Shown here piece after piece: positions 7,239 through 16,217 of a DNA stretch of 34,738 bases; position 1 is the first letter of the stretch; every line of letters starts with the position of its first letter. Made by a program: the position numbers and the translations under genes. Source of the stretch: Thermodesulfovibrionales bacterium (GTDB lineage Bacteria > Nitrospirota > Thermodesulfovibrionia > Thermodesulfovibrionales > UBA9159); NCBI GenBank assembly GCA_035686305.1, contig DASRZP010000064.1, positions 1-34,738 on the forward strand, in the 5' to 3' direction. The notes beneath the pieces are model-generated. The model did no database searches, had not been told where the DNA came from, and worked only from the letters and a program-made list of their open reading frames with translations.

Positions 7239-7952
7239 TCAGTATTGATAGAGGACCGACAACTTCGCCCTTTCAGCCGGATTGGCGAGGTTCTCAGCAT
7301 CGATTTCTATGGTGTAGAGAAAGTGCATACCAACTCCTCCTGTCCCTCCAGAACTCGTGGTTCCTTGGTTTCTCAGACCTGAGTCAGAGCCGATAGGACT
7401 GCCTTCGACGGTGTCCACGATCTTTGCATAAACCCTGTATGTCGGATTGTTTGCCCCCAAGAAGGGGTTGGTCCCGACAAAATCGAACTGAAGGTCATAG
7501 GTACCCGTACTGCCCGGTGTTATCGTCACAGAGGTGTCACAACCGCTGCTCCAATTTTGTGTGCCGTCAGCCTTTTTCGTGCCCGTCTTCAGCTTTGCGG
7601 CCAATCCAGTATACGGGACACTGCCGTTTCCAGGAGAGGACGTGCTCGTGCATGAACCAGGGGTTGTAATGACCGGGCTGAGACCTGCCAGCGACGGGTC
7701 AGAAAGAAAGGTACTTATTGATGAATTTACGGTCGTATTATCACCGCCCGCTGCAGCTCCGATCACCTGATAGATCGTGTCGGTACCACCTTTGCCCGCT
7801 TCGAGTGCTGTATAGTATCTCTTTTGCATCCCTGAAAACTGTGTCTTTGCCGTCACCATGTATATCAGTGCCGCCATAATGCCGAGACAGACCGCAGAAA
7901 GCACCAAGACCGTTGCCAGTGCGATCCCTCTCTCGTTCTTCAAAAACTTCAT
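7239..7952 (-). CDS. pilX: PilX-like minor pilin accessory protein
   Basis: 237 residues. The N-terminus MKFLKNERGIALATVLVLSAVCLGIMAALIYMVT is a PilX_N-type segment: short basic lead, glycine, then a hydrophobic helix, with ATVLVLS in place of the FTLxE of ordinary pilins. An A-rich stretch follows (RYYTALEAGKGG), as in PilX proteins where translation of 'YxALEAG' is conserved. The rest is Ser/Gly/Thr-rich with one probable disulfide pair. PilX members help prime the type IV pilus together with PilV, PilW and FimU. The ATG at 7952 lies 2 bases after the PilW-like stop and has GAGGTGAG as ribosome site; a longer in-frame start at 8000 would only overlap the upstream gene. Confidence 0.75.
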   Translation of the reverse strand: MKFLKNERGIALATVLVLSAVCLGIMAALIYMVTAKTQFSGMQKRYYTALEAGKGGTDTIYQVIGAAAGGDNTTVNSSISTFLSDPSLAGLSPVITTPGSCTSTSSPGNGSVPYTGLAAKLKTGTKKADGTQNWSSGCDTSVTITPGSTGTYDLQFDFVGTNPFLGANNPTYRVYAKIVDTVEGSPIGSDSGLRNQGTTSSGGTGGVGMHFLYTIEIDAENLANPAERAKLSVLYQY

Positions 7953-7954
7953 GC

Positions 7955-9169
7955 TCACCTCAGATTTGTCGGTCTCACGATCAGGGTATATGGCTTCCAC
8001 CGGTAGTTCTGGTAGTTCGTTATCGTCGTCATGTCGATATTTACCGGAAGCATCCCGGTTTCACCAAGGGTTACGGTGCTGTTCGGGTACGTATAATTTG
8101 GGTCTTTCTGTCCTTCCTGCGCCAATATGTAGACCCTGACCTCTTTCAACCATGCCCGTATATCAGCTGCGGTCAAGCCGGAAATATCGTCCGTATAGGT
8201 GTAGGCTCCGTTACCGTAAAGGTCGAGTGTGAAAATTACGCGCATGGCGACAACGCAGTCAAGAATGGGGAGTTCGTTCACAATCGTCCCGTTGCTCTGA
8301 CTGAACGTCCCTTTGTAAAGGACACCTGTGCCGGCGGCACACTGTTTCGGGAGGTTGGCTGCCGGTACCCTGACATAGAAATCGGCCCGGTTAAAGGGCA
8401 TTCTGAGGGATGCCACACCCGTACCAGGGTCGACACCATAGACAATAAATACAATCAGCGTGTTGGAGGCTGAAATTTCAGGGTAATTCATCACGAGGTC
8501 TGCTGCCGCGCCTACCGCCGGGGAAGGGCCGGGCGCGAAGGACGCAGTGTTTGCGTATGTCGTCGACCAATTCGACGCGCCGTTATGGACGAGGAGATGG
8601 GTTGTTCCGCCGGTATAGATGATGGTCACGAGATCGGGGTTCGAAAAGGAATCTCCGGACAGACCGTTTTTTTTCAGGTTCCCCAAAGCCAGCTGGGTCC
8701 ACTTCTGCGACGCGCTGTTCTGGGCCACAACTACGGATTTAACCGAAAGAACATCGGAGTAACCGTTCATTGAGACCTGTTTCATACTCCTGAAGGCAGC
8801 CGGGGGGTTGGATGCGCCGGCGATGTCTTGCGGGTTTGACGAGGGCGGAGGGGGAACCCGCCCGGGATTGCCGGAAGGGCCGTCATTCATGGTGGTATCG
8901 GCCCATGGGGTATTCCCGTCGTCAACCGCTTCCCTGTAGATCGATCCTCCGAGGTTCCAGGGCAGCCCATATCCCGCACCCTCGATGTCCTGCCTCATGA
9001 TCTCGAGGCCGACGATCCCTTCTATTGAGGTCTCGGCGATCTTGGTCTGCTGCTTGAACTGGCTCAAGAGAGCGGTGAAGACTGTTGAAGCGGCTGCCAG
9101 GGAAAAGGCGAGTACAGCCATGGTAATCATGAGCTCTACCAAGGTAAACCCATCTTCGCGTTTCATCAT
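7955..9169 (-). CDS. pilW: PilW-like minor pilin
   Basis: 404 residues. The class III signal sequence MMKREDGFTLVELMITMAVLAFSLAAASTVF has the prepilin peptidase site G|FTLVE with Glu at +5. Next comes QTKIAETSIEGIVGLEIMRQDIEGAGYGLPW, the conserved PilW-type region just after the helix. The long C-terminal part is beta-rich. The start (ATG 9169, or 9166 one codon later) overlaps the TGA of the PilV-like gene as ATGATGA, implying translational coupling. Longer in-frame starts lie inside the previous gene and encode no signal sequence. Role by family: part of the initiating minor-pilin complex at the pilus tip, together with PilY1. Confidence 0.82.
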   Translation of the reverse strand: MMKREDGFTLVELMITMAVLAFSLAAASTVFTALLSQFKQQTKIAETSIEGIVGLEIMRQDIEGAGYGLPWNLGGSIYREAVDDGNTPWADTTMNDGPSGNPGRVPPPPSSNPQDIAGASNPPAAFRSMKQVSMNGYSDVLSVKSVVVAQNSASQKWTQLALGNLKKNGLSGDSFSNPDLVTIIYTGGTTHLLVHNGASNWSTTYANTASFAPGPSPAVGAAADLVMNYPEISASNTLIVFIVYGVDPGTGVASLRMPFNRADFYVRVPAANLPKQCAAGTGVLYKGTFSQSNGTIVNELPILDCVVAMRVIFTLDLYGNGAYTYTDDISGLTAADIRAWLKEVRVYILAQEGQKDPNYTYPNSTVTLGETGMLPVNIDMTTITNYQNYRWKPYTLIVRPTNLR

Positions 9170-9633
9170 AGTTCTCTCATAATGATCGTTGATATGCTGT
9201 GGCTGTAATCCTGACCCCGCCACTGCCATCCCGCCGTGACAGTGACTCTCGCGCTCGTCGGATTGATGGCGCTCGGGATGGGCGTTACTGTCATATTCGT
9301 GCAGAAGCTGAAGTTCGAGATGCTCCTCACATTTCTTTGCACAGCCACGCCTGTCGGAAAGGAAGCACGAAAGGCCGACGAGGGACAATTTGCTGCAGAG
9401 AGTGACGAGACATCCGAAGCTCCTGTCAGCATGTCATTGCTCGCGTGGAAAGGCAAACTCCTTGCGTCGTTCATCCTCTGCTCAGCTACCTTCACCCCTT
9501 CGTCCCTCAGGGCGCTGATCATGTTGGAGTCGATGCTCAACAATGCAGTCTGCATCAGGGCGAGGGAGACGAAGAGAAAGACCACAAGGGCGATCATCAC
9601 TTCGATAAGCGTCAGTCCCTTTTCAGTTCGCAT
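9166..9633 (-). CDS. pilV: PilV-like minor pilin
   Basis: 155 residues. Prepilin leader MRTEKG then LTLIEVMIALVVFLFVSLALMQTALLSI: cleavage after Gly6, Glu at +5. EGVKVAEQRMNDARSLPF follows, typical of PilV/GspI-like pseudopilins. It has a small C-terminal beta domain with two cysteines. The start ATG 9633 overlaps the last 11 bases of the upstream FimT-like gene, and the stop overlaps the PilW-like start. I rejected the longer in-frame start at 9723 because it would put 30 residues before the leader. Confidence 0.78.
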   Translation of the reverse strand: MRTEKGLTLIEVMIALVVFLFVSLALMQTALLSIDSNMISALRDEGVKVAEQRMNDARSLPFHASNDMLTGASDVSSLSAANCPSSAFRASFPTGVAVQRNVRSISNFSFCTNMTVTPIPSAINPTSARVTVTAGWQWRGQDYSHSISTIIMREL

Positions 9634-10117
9634 TGCATGAGCCTCCAGACCATTTCCCGATCTTGATGCGCGTCTGCTCCAGCAACAAGCAGTCATAATC
9701 GGGAGAGGCGTTCGTGCCGTCATTGACCTGAATTGTGGTTCCGGCGGGGCTGAGAGAGACGAGCCCTTTCGTGTCCGTGATGACGGTCCCTGTAGAGGTG
9801 AGCGAATCAGTCAGCTTTACGGCGCTGGCAAAGGCCTTCCACGACGTATCGGTACCAGCGTCATAGAGGCAGTTTCCATTCTTGTCCTGAAAGAGCTGGT
9901 AGGTGGTGGCAGTGAAGACGAGAAACTGGCAGGTGTTCTGCTGCATCGCCTGTAACCTCGCGTTCGTGAGATCGGTGTACATCTGTTTTACTTCGCTCTC
10001 TATCCTGTAACTCTTCATCCAGCCCGTGAACTGAAAGCCCAAGGCTGTCGCGAGTATGGCAACTATGCTTACCACGACGATCAGCTCCACAAGGGTCACT
10101 CCCCGGCAGTCTTTCAT
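9623..10117 (-). CDS. FimT/GspH-family pseudopilin (first of two)
   Basis: 164 residues. Leader MKDCRG followed by VTLVELIVVVSIVAILATALGFQFTGWMKSYRIESEVKQMYTDL: prepilin cleavage after Gly6, Glu at +5, GspH/FimT family. NARLQAMQQNTCQFLVF and a C-terminal SPDYDCLLLEQTRIKIGKW are shared with the gene at 15605-16132 (DPDYDCIEISATRINIGK), so the two are paralogues flanking pilY1. The start overlaps the pilY1 stop by 4 bases (ATGA type). Probably acts in the pilus-initiation complex like FimU. Confidence 0.82.
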   Translation of the reverse strand: MKDCRGVTLVELIVVVSIVAILATALGFQFTGWMKSYRIESEVKQMYTDLTNARLQAMQQNTCQFLVFTATTYQLFQDKNGNCLYDAGTDTSWKAFASAVKLTDSLTSTGTVITDTKGLVSLSPAGTTIQVNDGTNASPDYDCLLLEQTRIKIGKWSGGSCNAN

Positions 10118-13100
10118 CTCTCTCTCACGTGTATCGCCTTTTTTACGGGTTGAGGCAATTCGATTGTAGACGGCGGACGTTCAGAAGAGTAGCCTTCCAC
10201 CGAGCCGGATTTTCTCCCCCCCGCAAGGGTGAAGGCGTTCGAGAGGTTCATCGACGTAATAGCTCCCGTTGACGTCTGGAGCAATGCCGTGCCCTTGAGC
10301 AGGCTGCCAGGGGCGCCTCCGGTATTGTATCTTGTGGCCCAGACGAAGCTCTTGCCCCCGATCGAACATTCATCGCTGTAAGGTTTGTAAGAGGTGAAGA
10401 TCACATTTCCGGTCGTTGATGTGACGGTATCGGTGACAACCCTTTCAGCCCGGAAATTCGCTGCCGGATCAGGAGAGTACGTATATGAGCCGGTGCCGTC
10501 GAGCTTGATGTACCAGCCCTTAAAGCCCGAACTGTTTGCAACCGTTTCTGTAGGCACGTTCCCGATCGAGCTGACATCGGTCAGGCTCGAGAGGCCCACC
10601 GTGGAGGTGCAGCTATTGGTAAGGCCCGTTACATCGGATGTGGTGTTGAAACAGGGGTCCTTCATGCCGATGAGATATCTCTGGCTATCCTGGTCGTCAA
10701 TGGTGGTGCTCTGTTCATAGAAGTACCTGCCTGTGCCGAAGTATAACCAGAGGATCCCTTTTCTTGTGTCGTATATGTTCGCGACGGCTGAAGTCACGGG
10801 TCCGATGCCGTCCATGACGGTTCTCCATGTCCAGTGTGCAGGGTTAGGATCGTGTTTTGTAACAATTGTTCCTATCCCGCCGTCTGTCCATGTCGAGCCT
10901 GACTTCTTCACATACCCTGCATATACCGCATCATCCTGGTAGTCATAATCCGTGTCGACTGAGGCGTTATAGAGGGAGCCCGAAAAGGCGGTCGGAATGC
11001 CGGGATCGATAGTCGCAGCAAGGGCGCCGGTCTTCAGATCAACGACGAAGAACTTCAGGGGCTGGTCCGAGCGGCCAAGGAATTGGAAGTTTGTGGTATC
11101 CATTGGGCCCGTAGGACCTGAGCCGAAGACGGCAAACCACTTGCCGTTGGTAGCCTTGTCCCCGACTCTTACGATCGCAGGGCCTGTCGTAGCAAAACCG
11201 AGATTGTCACTCGAATACTCCCAGAGGAGACTCGGGTTGCTCTGGTCGGTGACATCGAGGGCAAAGTAGGATGAATAGCCGAGGCCCTTTGTTGAGTCCG
11301 AAGGGTCGGTGATCGGTGTATTCACGCAGTTGGGGACACAGGTCTCGCCGCTGGGGCAGTTGGAATTTGTCGTGCAGGATGTCCCCGTCGTTACGGAGCA
11401 TTGTCCTGAATTGCATGCGGTGCCGGTTTTCCTGCATGCCCCGCCCCACCTCATCCCGCCGATGAGGATCGTCCTCCAGTCGCAAGTGCCGGGTGTTGAG
11501 CAGTCGCGGTTGCCGGTGGTTTTGAGACTCGCCGATACATCCCCTGATCCTGGAGCGCCGATACTCGCGTCGAGGATAACAGGGGTGAGGTCGACAGAAT
11601 AAGAATGGCAGTAATTAGGATCGGCGGTATACGGGAGATAGGGGAGAGCGTTCTTCGGAATAAATGCCCACTGTTCATAGCCGATGGGCGTGCTCGTGTC
11701 GGGGTTCACGAGTTTGGCCTTCTGGTACACGCCTTGTCCTGACCAGCTCAGGACGAGCTGGCCGAGCTTGAAGGCATGGAGCAAGCCGTCGTTCGCGCCG
11801 GTAAAGACCAGCCCCCGGTTTGTGTAAGTGGAGGAGCTGGTGAAGTTCTTATAGGACGTATCGTTGTACCTTGTGTCGTAGGAGTTCAGCGAGAGCCAGG
11901 AGGAGATCTTCGGTGTCGAATTGATGATGTCGCCTAATTTCCAAATGTTGGTTGTCTTGCCGACCGTGACGGTCCGCATCCGGTAATCGGGCTCACCGTC
12001 TGCGTTTCTGTCGACAATCTGGAGCGGAGGACTTGGATTGTAATCGAAGCTGAATCCATCCGAGGTAGTTCTGTACCCGTGGACAAAGCGTATGATGTCT
12101 TTGGCTGTCTGAATACCAGCAGCGTCCGTGGTCATCTGGAGGTAGGGTGCGAGTGAAGAGCTGTTGTCTGTGGGGCTCTCCGTGAAGGTCATGAGGTTCT
12201 TGCTCGAGATGCACGAACCGCCGCTCAGGCAAGGAGTATAGATCGTCCTCGGACTCGCTACGGGGTCTCTTCTCCATAACACGCTCCCCGCTTTCCAGAT
12301 GCTTGACAGGTTCTCCAGGGTGACCGTTGATTTGGCGACGAGGGAAGATCCGTCGCCGTTCACATCCTGGAAGCGTTTTGCCATCGCCTGTTGCGCGGTG
12401 GTGTCGAAGTAGAGCTGGACGACGTAATCGTTGACCAGGTCTTGTATCCTGTCAGGTGTTTCGACGAGCGTATCTTCCCTTATGCTGTTCGTGTTGAAGA
12501 AGGGGTCGATATAGTACCAGAGGTTCTGGTTCTCACCTGTCCAGGAGATCACATCGTTTCCGAACTTCCGCCGTGGATAAAAGACCGCCTGAATGAGGTT
12601 AGCCCCGCTGCCCTGGCCAGAGGCCAGAACTGACGCCGCAGTGCCGGACGAAGCCCTTGAGAGCATGGTCGAAAGGGCCATCTGCAGCGAAGCCTCCAGG
12701 GAGTAGCCGTCAGCAGCCTCGTAATAATTGTCGGGGATGCTGTAACCGTTCTCATCGACCTTCCCCAAAGAATTCCACTTGGCCTGTTGATCGGGCTTTC
12801 CCGATCCGTCGAAGTCGTTGAAGCCTCCGTTTATCGCAGCAAACCTCAGGAGCATCGAACCTTTGCCGAAGGCATAGACCGTATAGAGGGTCAGGTTCTG
12901 CGTTTTGCTGATGTCGCTCCTCAGGTCATTCGTGTGCATGTAGAGGGCAACGTCTTCAAGGCCGGCAACACTGCCGGAGCTGCAGCCTGAGATCGCAGCC
13001 GCAGGAAAGGAATAGGTATCGGGAGAAGAGCCGGCAAGGGCGGGACAGCTGGAGTTTTGGCAATTGAATATCGACCTGCCTGCAGCGTAATCTTTCAGGG

Positions 13101-14943
13101 TTGAAGGGAGACTTCCGTCCTGGCAGGGTTCTCCGTCAGTAATGAGGAGAACGTAGCTTTTTGAACAGGACGGCCATCTCGGTGAAGTGCTCGTTCCGTA
13201 ATTCAGAGGGTCGGCGGCATTGCCGATGGTGAAATCGGAGCTGTTCCATCTCGGCCCCGGCCCGCTTAACATCGACGACTGCTGGGCGAAATATCCCACG
13301 ACGGTCCACAATGACTCAGCAAGGGGGGTATTGGCGCTCGGCGGCTGAGTATTAATGTTTGAGATTACGGAACTCATGCTCGTTCCCGAAACATTAACGG
13401 GAACGTTGCCCCCGTCGATGAGGTTATAGACTGCGAGCCCTATCCTTGCCTTGGCGCCGACGACATTCTGTATGACCCCTGCGATAGGAGAAGAGGTGGA
13501 ATTACGGGCCCTGACATCGACATTGAAAGACCCCCTGCTCGTCCATGATGTAGCGGCGCCGGTATATGCTGTGAAGGAGGAGGGGTCAGACCCGCCTGTG
13601 GCGAAGGTGAAACTCGCGTTGGTATTTGCCGTGCAACTCCAGCTGGAACAGTCCATGTACTGTTCCGCATTCTGAACTGCCTTGTATATTCCCCGGCTGC
13701 TGCCATCGGGCTTTACCCCGCGGAGCCTTCCATATCCCGCGCTTTCACTGCCTGCGCATGACCCCCCTGTAACAGTGCAGTCGTTTCCGCCTGTCAATGC
13801 CTTTCGGATGATGTCTCTTCTCCTCATCGTCAGCCAGTTGAGGAAGTTGCCGTCCCATTCTGTTGACGCCTTCGCGCCCGCGCTTTTCAGACGGCTCGTC
13901 AGGAATCTGCTCGATGAGTAGGTGTACCAGTAGCTTCCATTAAAGTAGCCGTAGTATGTCTGGGTTGGATCGAAGCTGTGTTCGGGATAGGGCGTCTGAT
14001 AGTTGTAGCAGGTATAATCGTAGATAGGATCATTCGCTGCGATCGTCACGGCAGGCGTGACCTGGAGCGAGTCCGGCGTCGTCGAGGTATTTTTTGCGGT
14101 GATCGTAGTCGTATACGGTGTTCCTCCGTGCACAACGACGATAACCTCGCCCACGGAGAAATCGGAAACGTCGGAGAAGGCGATATTTCCGCCCGACGTG
14201 CTGTAGTCATAGCAGGAATCCTTTACCGTCACGCCGGAATTATAGGTGAGCGAGGAAGTTACGATAAGGCACTTACCAGAGGTGCAATTGCTGCTGCAAC
14301 TTGTACTGACGCCGTTTGAAGATGCAATAGTCCTTGCAGTTGTTCCGATAAGAATGCTCTCTCCATTTGTAAAACCGGTGACATCGTTTACGCAAACGTA
14401 GGTTGTGGAACTGCTCTTTGTTTGTGATGTCGTCGTAGAGGGGTAGCTCCCGGGATTGTTGCATGTGGCAGTCGTCGATGTTGGACACGCGGAGGATGGC
14501 TGGTCAAAGTAATAGCCGTTGGTGTCTGAGCAGCCTTTGTCCATAACCGTGTCACCCGGCGAAAAGGCCGCCACATTTGCGCCAACGGTAAGGATATTGT
14601 TGGTGCTGTCAATAGACGTGATCCATACCTGTGTAGCGGCACCGGAGTGTATCAACTCTATTGCCTGGCCTGCCTTGAAGCCGGAGACCGATTTAACGGG
14701 TATCGCATTGGTATTTGTCCCCGATGTCGCCACGTAAGTGCTTATGCAGGCGTTGGCCAGGTTCCACATGCTTCCCGAATTGTCGACGAGGAACATGATA
14801 TTGGCAGGAACGTCCTGAATCACATAGGGAGGGACGAGGCAGTAACCGGACATGTCAGCATAGGAGTCTTCAGAAGATAAGCAGCAAAAAAGCATGAACA
14901 TGAGAAGGGCGAAGGGCAATATTCTCTTCATGGTCATCCTCAT
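10114..14943 (-). CDS. pilY1: PilY1-like pilus tip adhesin with von Willebrand A domain
   Basis: 1,609 residues, longer than Pseudomonas PilY1 (~1,160). Signal peptide MKRILPFALLMFMLFCCLSS ends near SYAD. A vWA domain begins at ~48 with MIDAS motif DNSGS (Asp54, Ser56, Ser58). Three similar beta-rich modules (~72-138, ~178-244, ~250-312) are inserted straight after it; vWA sequence resumes around ARIGLAVYNLIDGG, PLAESLW and SYVLLITDGEPC. The C-terminal PilY1 beta-propeller begins near TNRGLVFTGANDGLLHAF (~1060). Asp1330 opens DTDYDYQDD, an EF-hand-like loop matching the calcium site of PilY1. A cysteine-rich insertion lies at ~1165-1200. The protein sits at the pilus tip and takes part in adhesion and extension/retraction control (family knowledge). 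Start ATG 14943 overlaps the preceding stop; in-frame ATGs at 14937 and 14931 are also possible. Confidence 0.9.
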   Translation of the reverse strand: MRMTMKRILPFALLMFMLFCCLSSEDSYADMSGYCLVPPYVIQDVPANIMFLVDNSGSMWNLANACISTYVATSGTNTNAIPVKSVSGFKAGQAIELIHSGAATQVWITSIDSTNNILTVGANVAAFSPGDTVMDKGCSDTNGYYFDQPSSACPTSTTATCNNPGSYPSTTTSQTKSSSTTYVCVNDVTGFTNGESILIGTTARTIASSNGVSTSCSSNCTSGKCLIVTSSLTYNSGVTVKDSCYDYSTSGGNIAFSDVSDFSVGEVIVVVHGGTPYTTTITAKNTSTTPDSLQVTPAVTIAANDPIYDYTCYNYQTPYPEHSFDPTQTYYGYFNGSYWYTYSSSRFLTSRLKSAGAKASTEWDGNFLNWLTMRRRDIIRKALTGGNDCTVTGGSCAGSESAGYGRLRGVKPDGSSRGIYKAVQNAEQYMDCSSWSCTANTNASFTFATGGSDPSSFTAYTGAATSWTSRGSFNVDVRARNSTSSPIAGVIQNVVGAKARIGLAVYNLIDGGNVPVNVSGTSMSSVISNINTQPPSANTPLAESLWTVVGYFAQQSSMLSGPGPRWNSSDFTIGNAADPLNYGTSTSPRWPSCSKSYVLLITDGEPCQDGSLPSTLKDYAAGRSIFNCQNSSCPALAGSSPDTYSFPAAAISGCSSGSVAGLEDVALYMHTNDLRSDISKTQNLTLYTVYAFGKGSMLLRFAAINGGFNDFDGSGKPDQQAKWNSLGKVDENGYSIPDNYYEAADGYSLEASLQMALSTMLSRASSGTAASVLASGQGSGANLIQAVFYPRRKFGNDVISWTGENQNLWYYIDPFFNTNSIREDTLVETPDRIQDLVNDYVVQLYFDTTAQQAMAKRFQDVNGDGSSLVAKSTVTLENLSSIWKAGSVLWRRDPVASPRTIYTPCLSGGSCISSKNLMTFTESPTDNSSSLAPYLQMTTDAAGIQTAKDIIRFVHGYRTTSDGFSFDYNPSPPLQIVDRNADGEPDYRMRTVTVGKTTNIWKLGDIINSTPKISSWLSLNSYDTRYNDTSYKNFTSSSTYTNRGLVFTGANDGLLHAFKLGQLVLSWSGQGVYQKAKLVNPDTSTPIGYEQWAFIPKNALPYLPYTADPNYCHSYSVDLTPVILDASIGAPGSGDVSASLKTTGNRDCSTPGTCDWRTILIGGMRWGGACRKTGTACNSGQCSVTTGTSCTTNSNCPSGETCVPNCVNTPITDPSDSTKGLGYSSYFALDVTDQSNPSLLWEYSSDNLGFATTGPAIVRVGDKATNGKWFAVFGSGPTGPMDTTNFQFLGRSDQPLKFFVVDLKTGALAATIDPGIPTAFSGSLYNASVDTDYDYQDDAVYAGYVKKSGSTWTDGGIGTIVTKHDPNPAHWTWRTVMDGIGPVTSAVANIYDTRKGILWLYFGTGRYFYEQSTTIDDQDSQRYLIGMKDPCFNTTSDVTGLTNSCTSTVGLSSLTDVSSIGNVPTETVANSSGFKGWYIKLDGTGSYTYSPDPAANFRAERVVTDTVTSTTGNVIFTSYKPYSDECSIGGKSFVWATRYNTGGAPGSLLKGTALLQTSTGAITSMNLSNAFTLAGGRKSGSVEGYSSERPPSTIELPQPVKKAIHVRER

Positions 14944-15287
14944 TTTACGACACTCTTTTCATTGTTGTTGATTCGGACCTTTGTCACTGTTCCCTCTTCA
15001 AGAACAATCACGACATGGGAGCCTTTTCGTATGGAACTCGATGTGGCTTTCCCTCCATCGGTCGTCACAATCTTGGCCTGAGAGATATCATAATAGACTC
15101 CCTCAACCTCAATATGGCCTGTCGTAACTTCCTGCACCACACCCGCGACGACCTTAGGAGGTGTCTTCACTATGCCTGCGTAGTCGGATGAGGGGAATGC
15201 AAAAAGAGAGGCTACCAAGACCGATAACAACATACCCCATCTCCGAGAGAGACATGACGCATCGACGACTTTCTTCTTCCATTCCAT
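14940..15287 (-). CDS. Small exported protein preceding PilY1, function unknown
   Basis: 115 residues. A basic N-terminus and hydrophobic segment (GMLLSVLVASLFAFPSSDYAG) predict a signal peptide cleaved near DYA|G. The mature part, about 75 residues, appears as a beta-barrel-like string: VVAGVVQEVTTGHIEVEGVYYDISQAKIVT, then KGSHVVIVLEEGTVTKVRINN. That layout resembles small periplasmic OB-fold or DUF5666-like domains, but I cannot assign a family. Start ATG 15287 has a ribosome site GGAGG 8 bases ahead; the in-frame ATG at 15317 is too far upstream. The stop overlaps the pilY1 start, so it is translationally coupled and is probably a PilY1 partner. Confidence 0.7.
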   Translation of the reverse strand: MEWKKKVVDASCLSRRWGMLLSVLVASLFAFPSSDYAGIVKTPPKVVAGVVQEVTTGHIEVEGVYYDISQAKIVTTDGGKATSSSIRKGSHVVIVLEEGTVTKVRINNNEKSVVK

Positions 15288-15604
15288 CCTAATCCTCCAA
15301 TCGGCCTTTCTCCCCATGGCGGAGAGAAAGCAAAGTCAAAGCTAGACCATGTCTTGAAAATCCACAGGAAAAAAGAAGCAATTTCGATACCCGGACTCAT
15401 AAGGTTAAGAAACCTGTACTATCAAGGTATTACAGAAATCAGCCGGCAAGAATTATGTAAGGGACTCCATATTTTGGGTAATTCGTTACATAAAGCGGCT
15501 GGAGTGCAAAAGGGCGGAGAGCTGAGCATAACATTCGCGTATCTGACCTGTTAACTGTCGCTTTTCCTTTTCATCCAGATATAGACCCAATGAGCACCTC
15601 ACTC
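15288..15604. other. 317-bp gap inside the pilin gene cluster
   Basis: No gene is supported. It holds the leader hairpin at 15306-15330. A plus-strand frame at 15354-15554 has no family resemblance or ribosome site. I found no sigma-54 motif or c-di-GMP riboswitch here, so whether transcription continues from 16132 or restarts is open. Confidence 0.4.
15306..15330 (-). promoter_or_regulatory. Leader hairpin upstream of the PilY1-partner gene
   Basis: CTTTCTCTCC and GGGGAGAAAG form a 10-bp stem (one G-U pair) around a GCCAT loop, ending about 18 bases before the ATG at 15287. There is no T-run on the minus-strand exit side, so it is not a simple terminator. It may shield or expose the adjacent GGAGG ribosome site or stabilise the mRNA. 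Confidence 0.4.
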
Positions 15605-16132
15605 TTACCGGGACTCACAGTTTTCGCTTATGCATCTCCCCCCTTCCGCAGGCTGTTTCAGGATCTTTCCTATATTTATCCTCGTGGCCGAGATCTCGAT
15701 GCAGTCGTAATCGGGGTCCTTGCTCGAGAACATACAGATCGTCTTCTTGTCGTTCGAAAAACCTCTTGCCGTAAGGGTGATCCTCGTGTCTGCAGCACCG
15801 CTCCAGGCTATGGGATAGTGCGCATCGAACTCCTGCAGGAGAATTTGCCTGTCAGCCGACGTTTCGAGGATATTATTGCCTTCGGAGGCCGGATTGGTAT
15901 CATCGAAGACCGCATAATGCGTAGGTGAAAGGGTGACGAAATGGACCCTGTTTACCTGCATTGCCTGTACACGGGCCTTCATAAGATTTGCGTACATCTC
16001 CTTTATCTGGCTCTCGATTCTGTACGTGCTCGCCCATCCCTCAAAAAAGAACCCGATGGCAGCGGATAGTATCCCTATCACCGACATGGCGACAAGGATC
16101 TCGATGAGTGTTAGCCCTTTGTTCGTCTCCAT
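15605..16132 (-). CDS. FimT/GspH-family pseudopilin (second of two), first gene of the pilin cluster
   Basis: 175 residues. Leader METNKG, cleavage before LTLIEILVAMSVIGILSAAIGFFFEGW (Glu at +5), then YRIESQIKEMYANLMKARVQAMQ, closely parallel to the paralogue at 9623-10117. The C-terminal half carries SNDKKTICMFSSKDPDYDCIEISATRINIGK, again matching the paralogue. A ribosome site GAAGGAGG precedes ATG 16132. A sigma-54-like promoter lies 70-85 bases upstream, so this gene probably opens the minor-pilin transcription unit. Duplication of FimT-type genes on both sides of pilY1 may give two alternative initiation subunits. Confidence 0.83.
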   Translation of the reverse strand: METNKGLTLIEILVAMSVIGILSAAIGFFFEGWASTYRIESQIKEMYANLMKARVQAMQVNRVHFVTLSPTHYAVFDDTNPASEGNNILETSADRQILLQEFDAHYPIAWSGAADTRITLTARGFSNDKKTICMFSSKDPDYDCIEISATRINIGKILKQPAEGGRCISENCESR

Positions 16133-16201
16133 GGATATTCCTCCTTCCAGTTCTTCTGTCGGCGTCTGGTGCGCCTGCAGTATGGCCGCCGGGCCTCATA
16201 G

Positions 16202-16217
16202 TTCAAGGGTTGTGCCA
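16202..16217 (-). promoter_or_regulatory. Probable sigma-54 promoter of the pilin operon
   Basis: Minus strand CTGGCAC, five bases, TTGAA: the -24 block TGGCAC (16217-16212) is perfect, spacing to the -12 block is exact, and TTGC is changed only to TTGA. Transcription would start near 16191 and give a leader of about 60 nt. Sigma-54 control through NtrC-type regulators is well known for pilins. Confidence 0.55.

Noticed and set aside
15354-15554. Plus-strand 66-residue ORF in the pilin cluster gap
   Set aside because: No ribosome site, no recognisable motif, and isolated on the opposite strand.
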